From Gautieria morchelliformis (Eukaryota > Basidiomycota > Agaricomycetes > Gomphales > Gomphaceae), in the NCBI GenBank assembly GCA_015179125.1, contig WHVA01000364.1, forward strand, positions 54,740 through 118,739: 64,000 nucleotides of DNA, written 5' to 3'. The first letter of the stretch is position 1; every line of letters begins with the position of its first letter. Positions 45,404-56,673 of the stretch are shown here, piece after piece. The notes under the pieces were generated by a model. The model was given only the letters and a program-made list of their open reading frames with translations, was not told the origin of the DNA and searched no databases. Made by a program: the position numbers and the translations under genes.

Positions 45404-45416
45404 AAGGAGGGGATAC
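45404..45416 (+). other. Polypurine tract of element C
   Basis: AAGGAGGGGATAC directly before the 3' LTR at 45417, matching the position and pattern of the tract in element E. Confidence 0.75.
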
Positions 45417-45979
45417 TGTAAGAACCCAGCCTTTGGCCGGTTACTTACTGGTAAAACCTTTCTTCCGAGCCCGAGCCTTGTTATATTCGTGCCCGAGTAC
45501 ATATGATCCTTATCCGCGCCCGAGCCTGAGCCCGAGCTTGAGCTCATATCCGACCTCGATCCCATGACCATATCCCCTTAGTTACTGATTCTGTTCCATC
45601 ACGCATCATTCGTATATTACCTCGCCCTGACCTCGGCCTCCTGACCTCACCCTGACCTCCACTAATATGTTCGCCCCTGACTCGTACCCTCGCTCGTATA
45701 TAACCCCCCTTGTATGCATTCCTACTCCTCAGTCTGAAAATCAACTATCGTATCCCTTCGATCCTTAGCTAGTTTCTAAGCCTCGCCTCTTAAGCCAAAC
45801 CTCGCCTTTTATTCGTTTACCTCCAAAGTTGGGACTCGTGCGTAGGGTTGGCTCAGCACATAAGCTGAAGCCAAGTCCCTCTCCGACTTCCCCATCCAAA
45901 CCTCGTCCCATAACCTCGGACCTCGCCTCGGGTTTCGTCCCCGACCTAGGTCAACCTTACGACGGATCGTACCGTAACA
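45417..45979 (+). repeat. 3' LTR of element C
   Basis: 563 bp, the same length as the 5' LTR with only scattered substitutions. Followed by the CTTCC target duplication and the rest of the B protease. Confidence 0.93.
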
Positions 45980-45984
45980 CTTCC

Positions 45985-46091
45985 CCAGGCTGGTGACTGC
46001 AAAGATAGTGCGTTCTGTGTGTCCGTCGTAGTGGAGAATTGTGTCTACTATCTCCGTGATGGACCCTGACTCATTGGGGCTTCCATCCACA
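45985..46091 (-). pseudogene. Protease fragment of element B, copy 1
   Basis: Reads [21 protein letters not shown]...VTSLGK, the same segment as 62980-63100 in B copy 2. It is the continuation of the B pol split by element C at 36086. It ends at an LTR D junction that lacks the first two bases of the LTR. Confidence 0.88.
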
Positions 46092-47903
46092 TCAAGATTG
46101 GTTTTTAGGCGTTAATATCGTGTATTAGTGAACACAGCGAATGCCCGAATAACTTGTGCGAATAAGTATGCCGTTCAGCGAATAAGTGAACCAATGAATG
46201 TTCACGAAACAAGAGGGTTGCCCGAATGGGACTCACCCTGTCTACAGTCGTAGCGTAATAGCTCGCAGCACTTGACGATGCAACGTGCAAGATATCGCGG
46301 AAGGGCTGTCTAAGCTTCGACGGTCCCTTCGCTGGCGAAGGTGCTCCTTCGGAGCCCTTCGCCAACAGCACAGAAAGTAGTTCGAAGGCTAAGGTAATGA
46401 AGATGAAGTATGAGAACTCACCAGTGATGCCTAAGTCCTTGGCTGGTTGAAGATAGAAATCTTCAAGGGGAGGCTCAAGACGATGATCACAGCGAGGTCA
46501 AGTTTGCACAAGATGGACGACATATGATAATTGAACTGGGGAATATACATGCGAATGTAAACTACTTATATCGAATGCTCATACGGTATCAGCGAATAGG
46601 AAAGAGGCCATCACGAGCCAGGGTTGGATAGGGGTGCACAGTCATGATACTAAGGAGATGGAATAAACATACAATAGAGTGAGGGAGGGGTGCGAACATG
46701 AAATGACGGAGAGTAAAGGTGGCGAAGGTACTTATGTACAAAACCATGTCTTGGGACCCGCATACATGTCACCCTGCACGGACTCTTCATCCACTGGGTC
46801 GATCCCACATGACCTATGGAAGGAACGCTCCACGAACATACTTTAGCCATACGAAAACCCAAAGGGGTTGGATTTAAGAAGATGATGGGGTTAGTGATGA
46901 ATCATCACGCCTGTAAGGACCCGGCCTTTGGCCGGCTACTTACCGGTAGAACCTTCTTCCGAGCCCGAGCCTTGTGATATTCATGCCCGAGTACATATGA
47001 TACTTATCCGTGCCCGAGCCCGATCTCGAGCTTGAACTCATATCCGACCTTGATCCTATGCCCGTATCCCCTTAGTTACTGATTCCGCTCCATCACGCAT
47101 CATTCGTATATTACCTCGCCCTGACCTCCACTAATCTGTTCGCCCCTGACTTGCACCTCGTCCGTATATAACCCCCTTGTATGCATTCCTACTCCTCAGT
47201 CTGAAAATCAACTATCGTGTCCCTTCGATCCCTAGCTAGTTTCTACGCCTCGCCTCTTAAGCCAGAACCTCGCCTCTTATTCGTTTACCTCCGAAATTGG
47301 GACTCGTGCGTAGGGTCGGCGCAGCACATAAGCTGAAGCCAAGTCCCTCTCCGACTTCCCCATCCAAACCTCGCCCCGTAACCTCGGACCTTGCCTCGGG
47401 TTTCGTCCCCGACCTCGGTCAACCTTACGACGGATCGTACCGTAACAACGCCGGGTAAATGGTATCGATCGTATTTGATGGCTTGCCTTGTTGGCGAAAT
47501 GTGCGAGCAGCGAATAGCAGTTCAGCGAAATGTGGCGAAGGGTGAACGGAGAGAACATAGAGGAGGCGTGGCCGAAGGGAGGGGCGAAGCCGAGCGAACA
47601 CGCAGGAGGAGTAGCGAACGAGGGAATGGGGGTATCAGGGTGCAGGAAATACATAGGTCATGACAATCCGATTGTCAGAACACCATCGGAAGAGGGCCGA
47701 GCAGAGGAGGTGATAGGCCCAACAATGACTGCTAAGTTAGTCCGCAGACGTCGATCGCTTGTTGACGGCATAGCCCTGGTCATTGTTGCGAACAGTGAGA
47801 ATTGGTTGCCGAACATGACGATGGCGATCGGAACGAACACGGAGATGGAGTGACAAATGGTAGGGCAGAGCACCTGAATATGAGAAATAAACGCGTCATG
47901 ACA
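46092..47903. mobile_element. LTR D, copy 3, long form, carrying a solo C LTR
   Basis: Matches the long-form D LTR at 51190-52465 after removing the C LTR (46912-47447). It starts at TCAAGATTGG, missing the initial TG, and ends CATGACA. Left flank is B protease and right flank is gag A on the other strand; no matching target duplication exists. It is therefore a junction made by recombination or deletion. Confidence 0.85.
46912..47447 (+). mobile_element. Solo LTR C inside LTR D
   Basis: 536 bp, TGTAAGGACC...CGTACCGTAACA, target duplication ACGCC (46907-46911 and 47448-47452). It is more diverged from the LTRs of the complete element C than those are from each other, so it is an older insertion. 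It lacks a short block present in the 563-bp LTRs (near 36300). Confidence 0.92.
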
Positions 47904-48124
47904 CATCTCAAGATGCCAGCTATGAATCCCTCAAATTCTTCGAGGTCCAAACCTCCCGCATACGGCTCGGGGTGTGCCAGCTTTACACCGGCCTTCACAA
48001 GCATGGACTTTTCTGAGTCCATGTCTGTGGCATCCGCAAGCGCTACACAGATCATCCATGTGACGCCATCATATGGCTCCTGCAGGGCTTCGATCTGGTC
48101 TGGGATGCCTTGACCTTTAGTCAA
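47904..48124 (-). pseudogene. gag A fragment (copy 3)
   Basis: Reads GQGIPDQIEALQEPYDGVTW...HPEPYAGGLDLEEFEGF, parallel to the end of copy 1 (1390-1620). It is cut at 47904 by LTR D and has no counterpart beyond about 48124. Confidence 0.7.
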
Positions 48125-48327
48125 GGCAACGGACCTTTCGCGCAGCTGCGTGTGGCATGGCAGTATCTATCTGCTCACTGCTTCGCGGGGATTGATGTTG
48201 GGTATCCCCTGTCAATCCTGCATTCTGGACCCATAGTCTGCTCGAGAGAGCGGAGTGTGTCTGTCTGGCTTCCTGCACAACATGTTCCTGCTGTTTGTTT
48301 GGCAGCTGGGTGGCCTGTGCTCAATTA

Positions 48328-49027
48328 TTTATGAGTTCAGAATTTCAACACACATTGGGAGGGCGTCAGATGGCCGATACGTATGCTGGTCTGTAGTGAA
48401 TATTGTCTAGTCTTGATTTTTTGATCTGAGTAATGTTTGTTAGACATCGGATTTGGTTCAGAGGTTTCCATTCGGCATTGGAACACACAAGGTGGATATC
48501 TTCATTCACACACACACAACTATCCTGGTGGAAGCAATCGCGAGCGATTTCTTTGTCACCCTCACCCTCCCGCATTCTCATATACTGTCAGAGAAACAAA
48601 TTACCCTGTACCCCCACCATGACATGAACAACAACTGGCTCATTGTGAATGCTACCGAAGGGGGAACCAGCTTCTCAGTTGACTTCTCAAATGTTCCTTT
48701 TGAACCTGTTACAGCTGGGATGCACATTCGCCTGCACCATATAATGACGGAGAAGCAGCTACACTCGCATGATGTCCACCCGCCCATTTCTGAAGTTGAT
48801 TTTCAAAATGAAGTATCAGCCTATGGATTTTTGGGATTCATGGGTGATGCCAATGACGATTGGTTGTTGATATCGATGAAGGAGACAAGCGTGACTGGGA
48901 GAGTACAGTGTCAGACGCTCAAAACCGACCACTCGGTCATAGGCGCCACGCGGATTGTATCTCCTCCTTGGATATTTAACTTAGTCACTCCAAAAGTGGT
49001 GGAATCGACTGTGATTGAGTTTAGCTA
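48328..49027 (+). pseudogene. Protein O-mannosyltransferase (PMT) MIR-domain fragment
   Basis: Exon 48328-48388, intron 48389-48443 (GTCTGT...TTAG, 55 nt), then FGSEVSIRHWNTQGGYLHSH, KQITLYPHHDMNNNWLIVNA and KQLHSHDVHPPISEVDFQNE...GDANDDW. This is the ER-luminal MIR region of fungal dolichyl-phosphate-mannose protein mannosyltransferases, closest in pattern to the PMT2 type. The N-terminal membrane segments are missing (gag A and LTR D lie upstream) and the expected C-terminal FRLRH...CYLFSH region is unrecognisable. A second splice near 48528-48590 is needed and may use a GC donor. A truncated gene copy; the complete gene must be elsewhere. Confidence 0.8.
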
Positions 49028-49374
49028 GAAGTGTATCTGATTAATTTTTCAAGATTCCAATGTTTTACCCAAGGACCCCATCCAAAATTTGGACTTTGAG
49101 TGGAGATGACCATACAGTATTTTCTTAGATTGTACGCCACAAATCTGACCCTGCCCGTGAATCCGCGATGCCTGTGTGAGTGCATGGAGGGCACAATGGC
49201 CGAAGCCATCATGCCCATCACCTCTTGATGCCGAAACGACTTTCCAGCTCATGGCAACCGTCGGAACCCCTAGCCGCTGCGCACTTTCTGCCTGCACCCC
49301 CTGTCCAGATGGCCACATTATCCGGTGAGCATGTGGCGTTCCCCCCACCATGCCCTTGACTGACAGCTTGCTCT

Positions 49375-50721
49375 GTGACCCCAGAAGCGCAGGGGCATAT
49401 CACTGGACTGGAAGCCCAAGTCCGAGCTGCCCAGGCTGCTCTGGAAGCCCTCCAAGAGCACAAGCGCAAGTGGAGGCGTGGTGCGACGAAAGGTTCGTCT
49501 CCCCTACGCCCTATTCCCGCCTTCTTGCCCATTCCCACACCTCATGACCGCTGCAGCGGCCATCCACACCGTGGATCTTGTGTTGGAACAAGCCAAGGGC
49601 TGCCACATGGCCGCCCTTGAAGATGCCAAACCACTCGAAGTCGCGCGCAAGTGAGGACCTCTTAGACCAGAGTCCTCAGCCAGGTGAGTTGGGCTGTCAG
49701 GTTACTGCCATGGTCCCTCACCTGCGTCGGGAAGCCCCCAAGAGGAGACAGCCCGACTCAGACGATGCTGATCCATCATCGGACTCGGATGATGGCTCGG
49801 CATCATCTGACTCTTCGAGTCATGAGGACCCCCGCCGCAAACGAGGTGAGTTCATAGCTTGTTTGAGGGATCATATCTCACCTCCAACCAATCTCAGGGC
49901 TGGGGCCCGCACATGCCATTGTAATACCGGAGCTGGAAGGAGATCGCAAGGATCTAGCCACCTGGAGCAGTGGGTTACTCAGATGCCTAGCCCACCTGAT
50001 GCCAGCTGACCTGTCATATGCCATCTCTAGTTAAAGGGTGCCTCGTGATCCGCAAGCTTGTGGCGGACGCAAACACCCCGAGACATGTGGAGTGCGCATA
50101 CCCGCCAAAATCAAGCAGATGGCCTGTACCATCCAAGGTTTCCTACCTGAGGCCATGCTCACGAGCCGCGAGGTGTCCAGGGCCTTTCTAACCACCAGGC
50201 ACAGAAATCTGATGTGCCAGCTCCATGGCAAATTTGCCAAGAAGCGGGTCAACATCCCTGAGGGATCCCGGGGCTATTGGATCACCGGGATGGACATCAA
50301 CGGACAGTCCGTGGGGAAGACCAGCAAACAGGCTGTACCACGTGGCGAGGGGTTCTACCATTGCGGCTGCGACGAGGACGTCGTCCTGTTTGAATTCGCC
50401 ATGTGGAAACGGTGGCGCGTCTTGGTGCCAGGCGATGCCCCAGGTGCCTACCTGGCCGAGTCCCTATGAGGTCAGGTGATGGATCCCCGATTGCGCGTAT
50501 TTGTCAAGGCTGCGTATGAGCGGGACACAGGCCTGGGACTGAGTAACTGGTGGGCAGAATCACAGAGCCAACGCGAGGCTGCTCGTGCCCAGTATGAGAA
50601 GGCCATCCGACACTTCCAGGAGAAGCTGAGGACCCTGGAGGAGACCCGGGATGGGGACTTTGTGGTAAGCCAACGCTCCTGTAGTTCATTATCCATGGCA
50701 CTCATGGATACGGCTTCCTGA
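49375..50721 (+). CDS. Unrecognised spliced gene with helical and acidic segments
   Basis: Several consecutive plus-strand segments look coding. They are: an Ala/Glu-rich helix (GLEAQVRAAQAALEALQEHK, about 49400); AIHTVDLVLEQAKGCHMAAL (about 49560-49650); an acidic serine stretch (about 49740-49840); GPAHAIVIPELEGDRKDLAT (about 49903-49970); a 100-residue block (50100-50470, with PEGSRGYWITGMDINGQS and YHCGCDEDVVLFEFAMWKRW); and a helix (AARAQYEKAIRHFQEKLRTL). Good GTGAGT donors occur at about 49849 and 49681. The frame after 50470 differs, so introns or damage remain unresolved. No family recognised. Its composition differs from the neighbouring retroelements. Confidence 0.4.
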
Positions 50722-51189
50722 CCCCTTAACGCCTCGCTATAGTGTGCGGACGGATGATAGATGATAGCTACAATTATAGATGATAGCTACAATTAGAATA
50801 ACAGCGGACAAAGTACAACCAAGAGACTGTAAGAATTTGGAACAATCAGTGGAAATCCTTAGTCCGGACAACTGAACCTGAGCTGACCGAAGACGAGGAA
50901 GACAAACGAACGACCTAAGATGTGAGATAGTCTGGAGAACTGAACCCGTGACCTAAGATGTTTCCAGTGGAGATGGTCCTCAGCGACGCACCTCATAAGT
51001 TCCACCAGTCTGTCTGATAACATTACAATGACTATCCACGTTGCATACCTGGTCACTTCGTTCTTCAGGGCACGTGACATACCCATGACGCGGTGATCCA
51101 TGTCGTCACATGACGTGCCCACGACGCACGTTGGGTGTTTGTTGCTTCTCCCACAACAACTTTGAGCTTTCACGGCGATCCCGTCAACT
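50722..51189. other. No gene recognised
   Basis: Contains a short tandem duplication (AGATGATAGCTACAATTA twice, about 50760-50796) and otherwise unique sequence up to the D LTR. Confidence 0.4.
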
Positions 51190-52465
51190 TGTCAAGATTG
51201 GTTTTTAGGCGTTAATATCGTGTATTAGTGAACACAGCGAATGCCCAAACAACTTGTGCGAATAAGTATACCGTTTGGCGAATAGGTGAACCGATGAATG
51301 TTCACGAAACAAGAGGGTTGCCCGAACAGGGCTCGCCCTACCTACAGTCGTAGCGTAATAGCTCGCAGCTCTTGATGATGTAACGTGCAAGATATCGCAG
51401 AAGGGCTGTCTTAAGTTTCGATGGTCCCTTCGCTGGCGAAGGTGCTCCTTTGGAGCCCTTCGCCAACAGCACAGAAAGTAGTTCGAAGGCTAAGGTAACG
51501 AAGACGAAGTATGAGAACTCACCAGTGATGCCTAAGTCCTTGGCTGGTTGAAGATAGAAATCTTCAAGGAGAGGCTCAAGACGATGATCACAGCAAGGTC
51601 AAGTTTGCACAAGATGGACGACGTATGATAATTGAACTGGGGAATGTACATGCAAATGTAAACTACTTATATCGAATGCTCGTAAGGTATCAGCGAATAG
51701 GAAAGAGGCCGTCACGAGTCAGGGTTGGATAGGGGTGCGCAGTCATGATACAACGTAGAAGAAATAAACATACAATAGAATGTAAGAAGAGGGAAAACAT
51801 GAAACGACAGAGAGTAGAGGCGGCGAAGGCATTTATGGACAAAACCATGTCTTGGGACCCATGTACATGCTACCCTGCATGGACTCTTGGTCTACTGGGT
51901 TGATTCCGCACGGCCTATGGAGGGGATGTCCTGCAAACATACTCTGACCATACGAACACCCAATGGGGTTGGATTTAAGAAGACGATGGGGTTAATGATG
52001 GACCATCATGCCGAGTGAATGGTATTGATCATTTTTGATGGTGTGCCTGCTGGCGAATGATGCGAGCAGCAAATAGCCGTTCAGCGAAATGCAAGGGAGG
52101 GCGAACAGAGGTGACATAGGGTAGGAGAGGCCGAGGAGGAGGGCGAAGCCGAGCGAACACTGAGGAGGAGTGGCGAAAGGGAAAATGGGGATACCACGGT
52201 GCAGGATCTGCACAGGTCATGACAACCCAACTATTCGGACACCATCGGAAGAGGGTCGAGCAGAAGAGGTGGTAGGCCCAGTGATGACTGCCGAGTCAGT
52301 CTCAGGACGTCGATAGTGCGTTTTGACGGCGTGGCTATGGTAGTTGGCGCAAACAGCGAGAGTTGGTTGCCGAACATAACAATGGTGATCAGAACGAACA
52401 CGAAGGTGGGGTGAAAAAATAGGAAAACTGAGCTTCTAAGTATGGGAGATAAACACGTCATGACA
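51190..52465. mobile_element. Solo LTR D, long form (copy 4)
   Basis: 1276 bp, TGTCAAGATT...CATGACA, exact target duplication CAACT (51185-51189 and 52466-52470). It is about 240 bp longer than the forms at 25646 and 54422. The extra 3' segment (about 52215-52460) is shared with copy 3. Confidence 0.92.
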
Positions 52466-52579
52466 CAACTCAGCGGCAGTCGCCTATGAATGCTTGAGAC
52501 GCCGTTGTCGATATTTTCCAGTAAGCTAGTGTCTATGCTGATGGTAGTTGCTGCCCAAACTCAAAGGAACTGCTTCAGC

Positions 52580-53123
52580 GGTTATGACGGTGCGTATGAA
52601 CCGTACGTGGAGCCGGCGTACGGTTGCTGTGCACACGTACGGCACATACGATGGATACGACGGACAGTGCTTGGGAACCGTATGAGGGGCCGGTCTGCAG
52701 CGTACGGCACATACGACCGACGGTTCACCTGCACCGTCCGCCGTGTGTGGGTACGGACGACAGACGGTGCTTGGGAACCATACGAGGGTCTGCAGCGTAC
52801 GGCACATACGACCGCGACGGTTCACCTGCACCATACGGTGCGTGTGAACCGTATGCACACAACCGTACGGCGCACATGGCGGATGGTGCAGGTGAACCGC
52901 TGACGGTACGTGTGGACCGTACGGCGCAGCCGGCGGACGGTACGTGTGAACCGTATGGCGCACACGGCGGGTGGTGCAGGTGAACCATATGCACGCGTCG
53001 TATGGTGCAGGTGAACCATACGGCACACACGGCGGGTGGTGCAGGTGAACCGCAGTGCAGGTAAACCGTACAGTGCACGCAGCGGACGGTGCAGGTGAAC
53101 CGTAGGGCGCACACGGCGGGTGG
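52580..53123. repeat. GC-rich degenerate minisatellite
   Basis: About 540 bp of imperfect repeats built from GGTGCAGGTGAACC, GTACGGCGCAC and CACGGCGG.. blocks with units of roughly 30-45 bp. Unit order varies, so it is a higher-order mixture. It abuts the Copia-H LTR at 53124. Both strands translate as low-complexity peptides, which are not real genes. Confidence 0.85.
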
Positions 53124-53428
53124 TGTAGCGGTTATGCGCAGTAGCTAGATATAGAAGCTCAGTGAACGAGGTAGTTCACTGAGTGTGTATTAGTACTGTA
53201 CCTAGATATAGAAGCTATCAGCATAGTGAGTAACTCTATATCTAGACGTCGATAGAAAAGAGTACACACCTCAGTGAACGAGGTAGTTCACTGAGGTGCC
53301 GCTAACTACGGTGTTGCACTATATACGGCCTCGGGCATATGCCCGAGGCTGCTGACTCGAAACAATACCCTGCCCGACCTCCCCTCTACCCTGACTGCGT
53401 TCTAGCTTATCCCCGATAACCCCAACAC
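53124..53428 (-). repeat. 3' LTR of Copia-H
   Basis: 305 bp, TGTAGCGGTT...CCCCAACA on the plus strand. It contains two perfect hairpins with CTCAGTGAAC...GTTCACTGAG arms (about 53159-53185 and 53271-53297). A minus-strand purine tract, CTTAAGGGGGAG, adjoins it on the coding side. Confidence 0.85.
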
Positions 53429-54421
53429 TCCCCCTTAAGTGGAATGCATCCCTACCAGCGCATTCAGGTACTCTACCTTGTGCCGGGCTAGGGGTTTGGT
53501 GAACATGTCCGCCGCCATGTCAGCGGTAGGGATGTAGTTGACCTGTATGAGCTTCCTGCGAACGGCGTCCCGTATGAAGTGGTAGCGAATGTCAATATGT
53601 TTGGTACGGGGGTGGTACGCGTCATTCTTCGTGATAGAGATGGCAGAAATATTGTCTAAGTGAATGGTGATGGGCTCCTTGAGTGGTCGCGCTATTTCCA
53701 CAATAAAAGTCCGAATCCAAAGAGCCTCCTTCACAGCGTGCGTCGCCGCGATGTACTCAGCCTCCGTCGTCGAGAGTGTGACGATAGGCTGCTTCTTCGA
53801 GCTCCAGGAGACCGCTCCTCCGTCGATCGTGAACACGTAACCAGAAATAGAGTGTTTGTGTTCTTGTGAGGCCCAATCTGCGTCTGAGACACCCTCTAGG
53901 CCTTGTCCCATCCCTCCAATGACGAGGCACATGTCTTTCGTTCCCTTCAGGTAACGAAAGACTCTTTTTACCGCCTCCCAATGTGCCCTCTCCGGATTCT
54001 GCATGAACTGCGTGAGGAAGGAGACGGCAAATGATATGTCTGGGCGTGTGCCCAGCGCCGCGTACATCAGGGAGCCGATGGCCTGCCTGTAGGGGACATT
54101 GCGCATGTCGGCGTATTGTCGAGGTGTGGACGGGGATTGTGATAGGGACAGCTTATGGTGGGGATCGAGTGGCGTGGTCAAGGGATTGGTGTCCTGTAGG
54201 CTGAACCGCTCGAGGATCCTCTCGATGTAAGCTCGCTGTGAGAGAGAGAGCGTGCGCTGCTTACGGTCCCGTTTGACTTCTATCCCTAGTAACCAATGTA
54301 AATCCCCCATATCCTTGATTTTGAGGACGGTGCGCAACTCATCCTTGAATCTTTGGATCGCGGCCTTCGAGTTGCCTGCCATGGTGAGGTCGTCGACATC
54401 AACAGCGACGATGAGCGCATC

Positions 54422-55457
54422 TGTCAGGATTGGTTTGTAGGCGTTAATATCGTGTATTAGTGAACACAGCGAATGCCCAAATAACTTGTGCGAATAAGTA
54501 TGCCGTTCGGCGAATAAGTGAACCGATGGACGTTTCACGAAACAAAAGGGGTTGCCCGAATGGGGCTCGCCCTGTCTACAGTCGTAGCGAAACAGCTCGC
54601 CGTACTTGACGATGCAACGTGCAAGATACTGTGGAAGGGCTGTCTAAGTTTCGACAGTCCCTTCGCTGGCGAAGGGACTCCTGAGGAGCCCTTCGCCAAC
54701 AGCGCAGAGAGTAGTTCGAAGGCTAAGGTAACGAAGATGAAGTATGAGAACTCACCAGTGATGCCTAAGTCCTTGGCTGGTCGAAGATAGAAATCTTCAA
54801 GGAAGGGCTCAAGACGATAATCACAGCGAGGTCAAGGTTGCACAAGATGGACGACGTATGATAATTGAACTGGGGAATATACATGCGAATGTAAACTACT
54901 TATATCGAATGCTCGTACGGTATCAGCGAATAGGAAAGAGGCCGTCACAAGTCAGGGTTGGATAGGGGTGCGCAGTCATGATACTAAGGAGGTGGAATAA
55001 ACATACAATAGAGTGAGGGAAGAATGCAAACATGAAACGACGGAGAGTAAAAAGGGGGCGAAAGCACTTATGGACAATACCATGTCTTGGAACCCGCATA
55101 TACGCCACCCTGCACGGTCTCTTCGTTTACTGGGTTGATCCCGCACGACCTATAGAAGGAACGTCCTGCGAACACACTTTAGCCATACGAACACCCAATG
55201 GGGTTGGATTAAGAAGGTGATGGGGTTAATGATGAACCCTCATGCCGGGTGACTGGTATCGATCATATTTTGATGGCGTGCCTGTTGGCGAAATGCGCGA
55301 GCAGCGAATAGCGGTTCGGAAGATGGAGCGAACGAGGAGTAGAGTGGATGTAGAGGAGGAGTGGTCGGTAGGTGCGGCGAACTCTGACGAAGATGCTAGG
55401 GAGTGACGAGGGGGAACATGAAGGTAACGCGGTAGGCGAAATAAACCGGTCATGACA
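54422..55457. mobile_element. Solo LTR D, short form, inside Copia-H RT
   Basis: 1036 bp, TGTCAGGATT...CATGACA, target duplication GCATC (54417-54421 and 55458-55462). Removing it joins the RT halves in frame (...YADQDA / LIVAVDVDDL). Confidence 0.93.
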
Positions 55458-56006
55458 GCATCCTGGTCAGCATATCGGTGGAACACAGCGTGTTCCGCCT
55501 CACATCGTGTGAAACCGAACCTGTACATGATTCCACACAACATGTCGTACCATTCCCTCCCCGACTGCTTTAACCCGTAGATCGCACGGTTAAGGCGGCA
55601 GACGTGGTTTTCCCTGCCAGCGACTTCATAACCCTTGGGTTGACGCATGTAAACTGTGTCGGTGATCAGTGCGTTGAGGTATGCGCCGTCGATATCAGTT
55701 TGCTCCAGCTCCCAGTCGTTCCTGACTGCTATGGCGGCTATAATACGGATGGCGGAGAGTTTGGCGGTGGGGGAAAAGGTCTCGTTGTAATCAATCCCTT
55801 CGGTTTGTGAGAACCCTTGCGTGACAAGTCTGGTCTTGTGTGCCACAACCTGACCGCTCGCGTCGTGCTTATAGTGGAAAACAAGCCTACTCCCCACGAT
55901 GCTCGCGCCATCCGGCGGTTCCACCAGGTCCCAAGTGCCTAGATCCGCGTGCTGGCGCAGCTCGCGCTTGATCGATGCGTCCCACAGCGGCCAGTCGTCG
56001 CGGGAA

Positions 56007-56673
56007 TGTTACGACCGTTCATTTCCAATTTCCGACCCTCAGTTCCGCAACACATTCCGCCCCTCCGATATTTCCAACATTCCGCCCCTTGTACATTTTC
56101 CTTGTTCTTTCGACTCTATTACTCAGACCCACCGGACCCACCTCACCGTCCATCAAGACCATATGTCCGGCCCTCCTTGTGTTTCGTTGTCAGATATGTT
56201 TTCCCGACCCCTTGTTCTTTGCCATTGTTCTACCTTACCCTGAACCCCCCTTGTAGTCCCATTGTTCCCAATAGTTAGTTCCCACACATTGTACTCGACT
56301 TCCGCTTCCTCCGGAATTTGCTTAGTACCATATCATTACCTGTTGTCTCAGCTCTTGTATAAAAGCCTGTCATGTATGTCTCTCTTTCTGCAATCAGATA
56401 ATCACCTTCGATACTTGATTTCCTTCGCTCCATCTCCTGTTCTTAGCACAGCGAGTCTAGCAAGATCTCAGTCTCTCTCCGCCTTCCGTCTTCCGCCTTC
56501 CGCCTTCCACCTCAGTTCCGATCCAAGTTCCAACCAAACCTTTGGCTCAGTACTTTCCAACTTCCGACTCAGTTCCGAAATACTTAGGACGATAGTTCAT
56601 TGGGGGTGCAACCTATAAGTTGAAGCCGCTGTCCTTTCCAGTTCCGACTTAGTGGAAACCTCGATACGTAACA
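56007..56673 (+). mobile_element. Solo LTR E inside Copia-H
   Basis: 667 bp, target duplication GGGAA (56002-56006 and 56674-56678). More diverged from the other E LTRs, so an older insertion. Confidence 0.92.

Larger units (their letters stand above)
36087..45979 (+). mobile_element. Ty3 chromovirus C, complete with both LTRs
   Basis: Inserted in the protease region of element B with the exact target duplication CTTCC (36082-36086 and 45980-45984). Order: 5' LTR, gag, pol, antisense gene, polypurine tract, 3' LTR. It carries three later insertions: solo LTR E at 39335, solo LTR of Copia-I at 41120, element F at 42185; without them it is about 7.5 kb. LTRs are each 563 bp and nearly identical. 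Six TGA codons interrupt gag-pol. Confidence 0.95.

Noticed and set aside
52526-53114. ORFs on both strands in the minisatellite
   Set aside because: Low-complexity translation of a tandem repeat.
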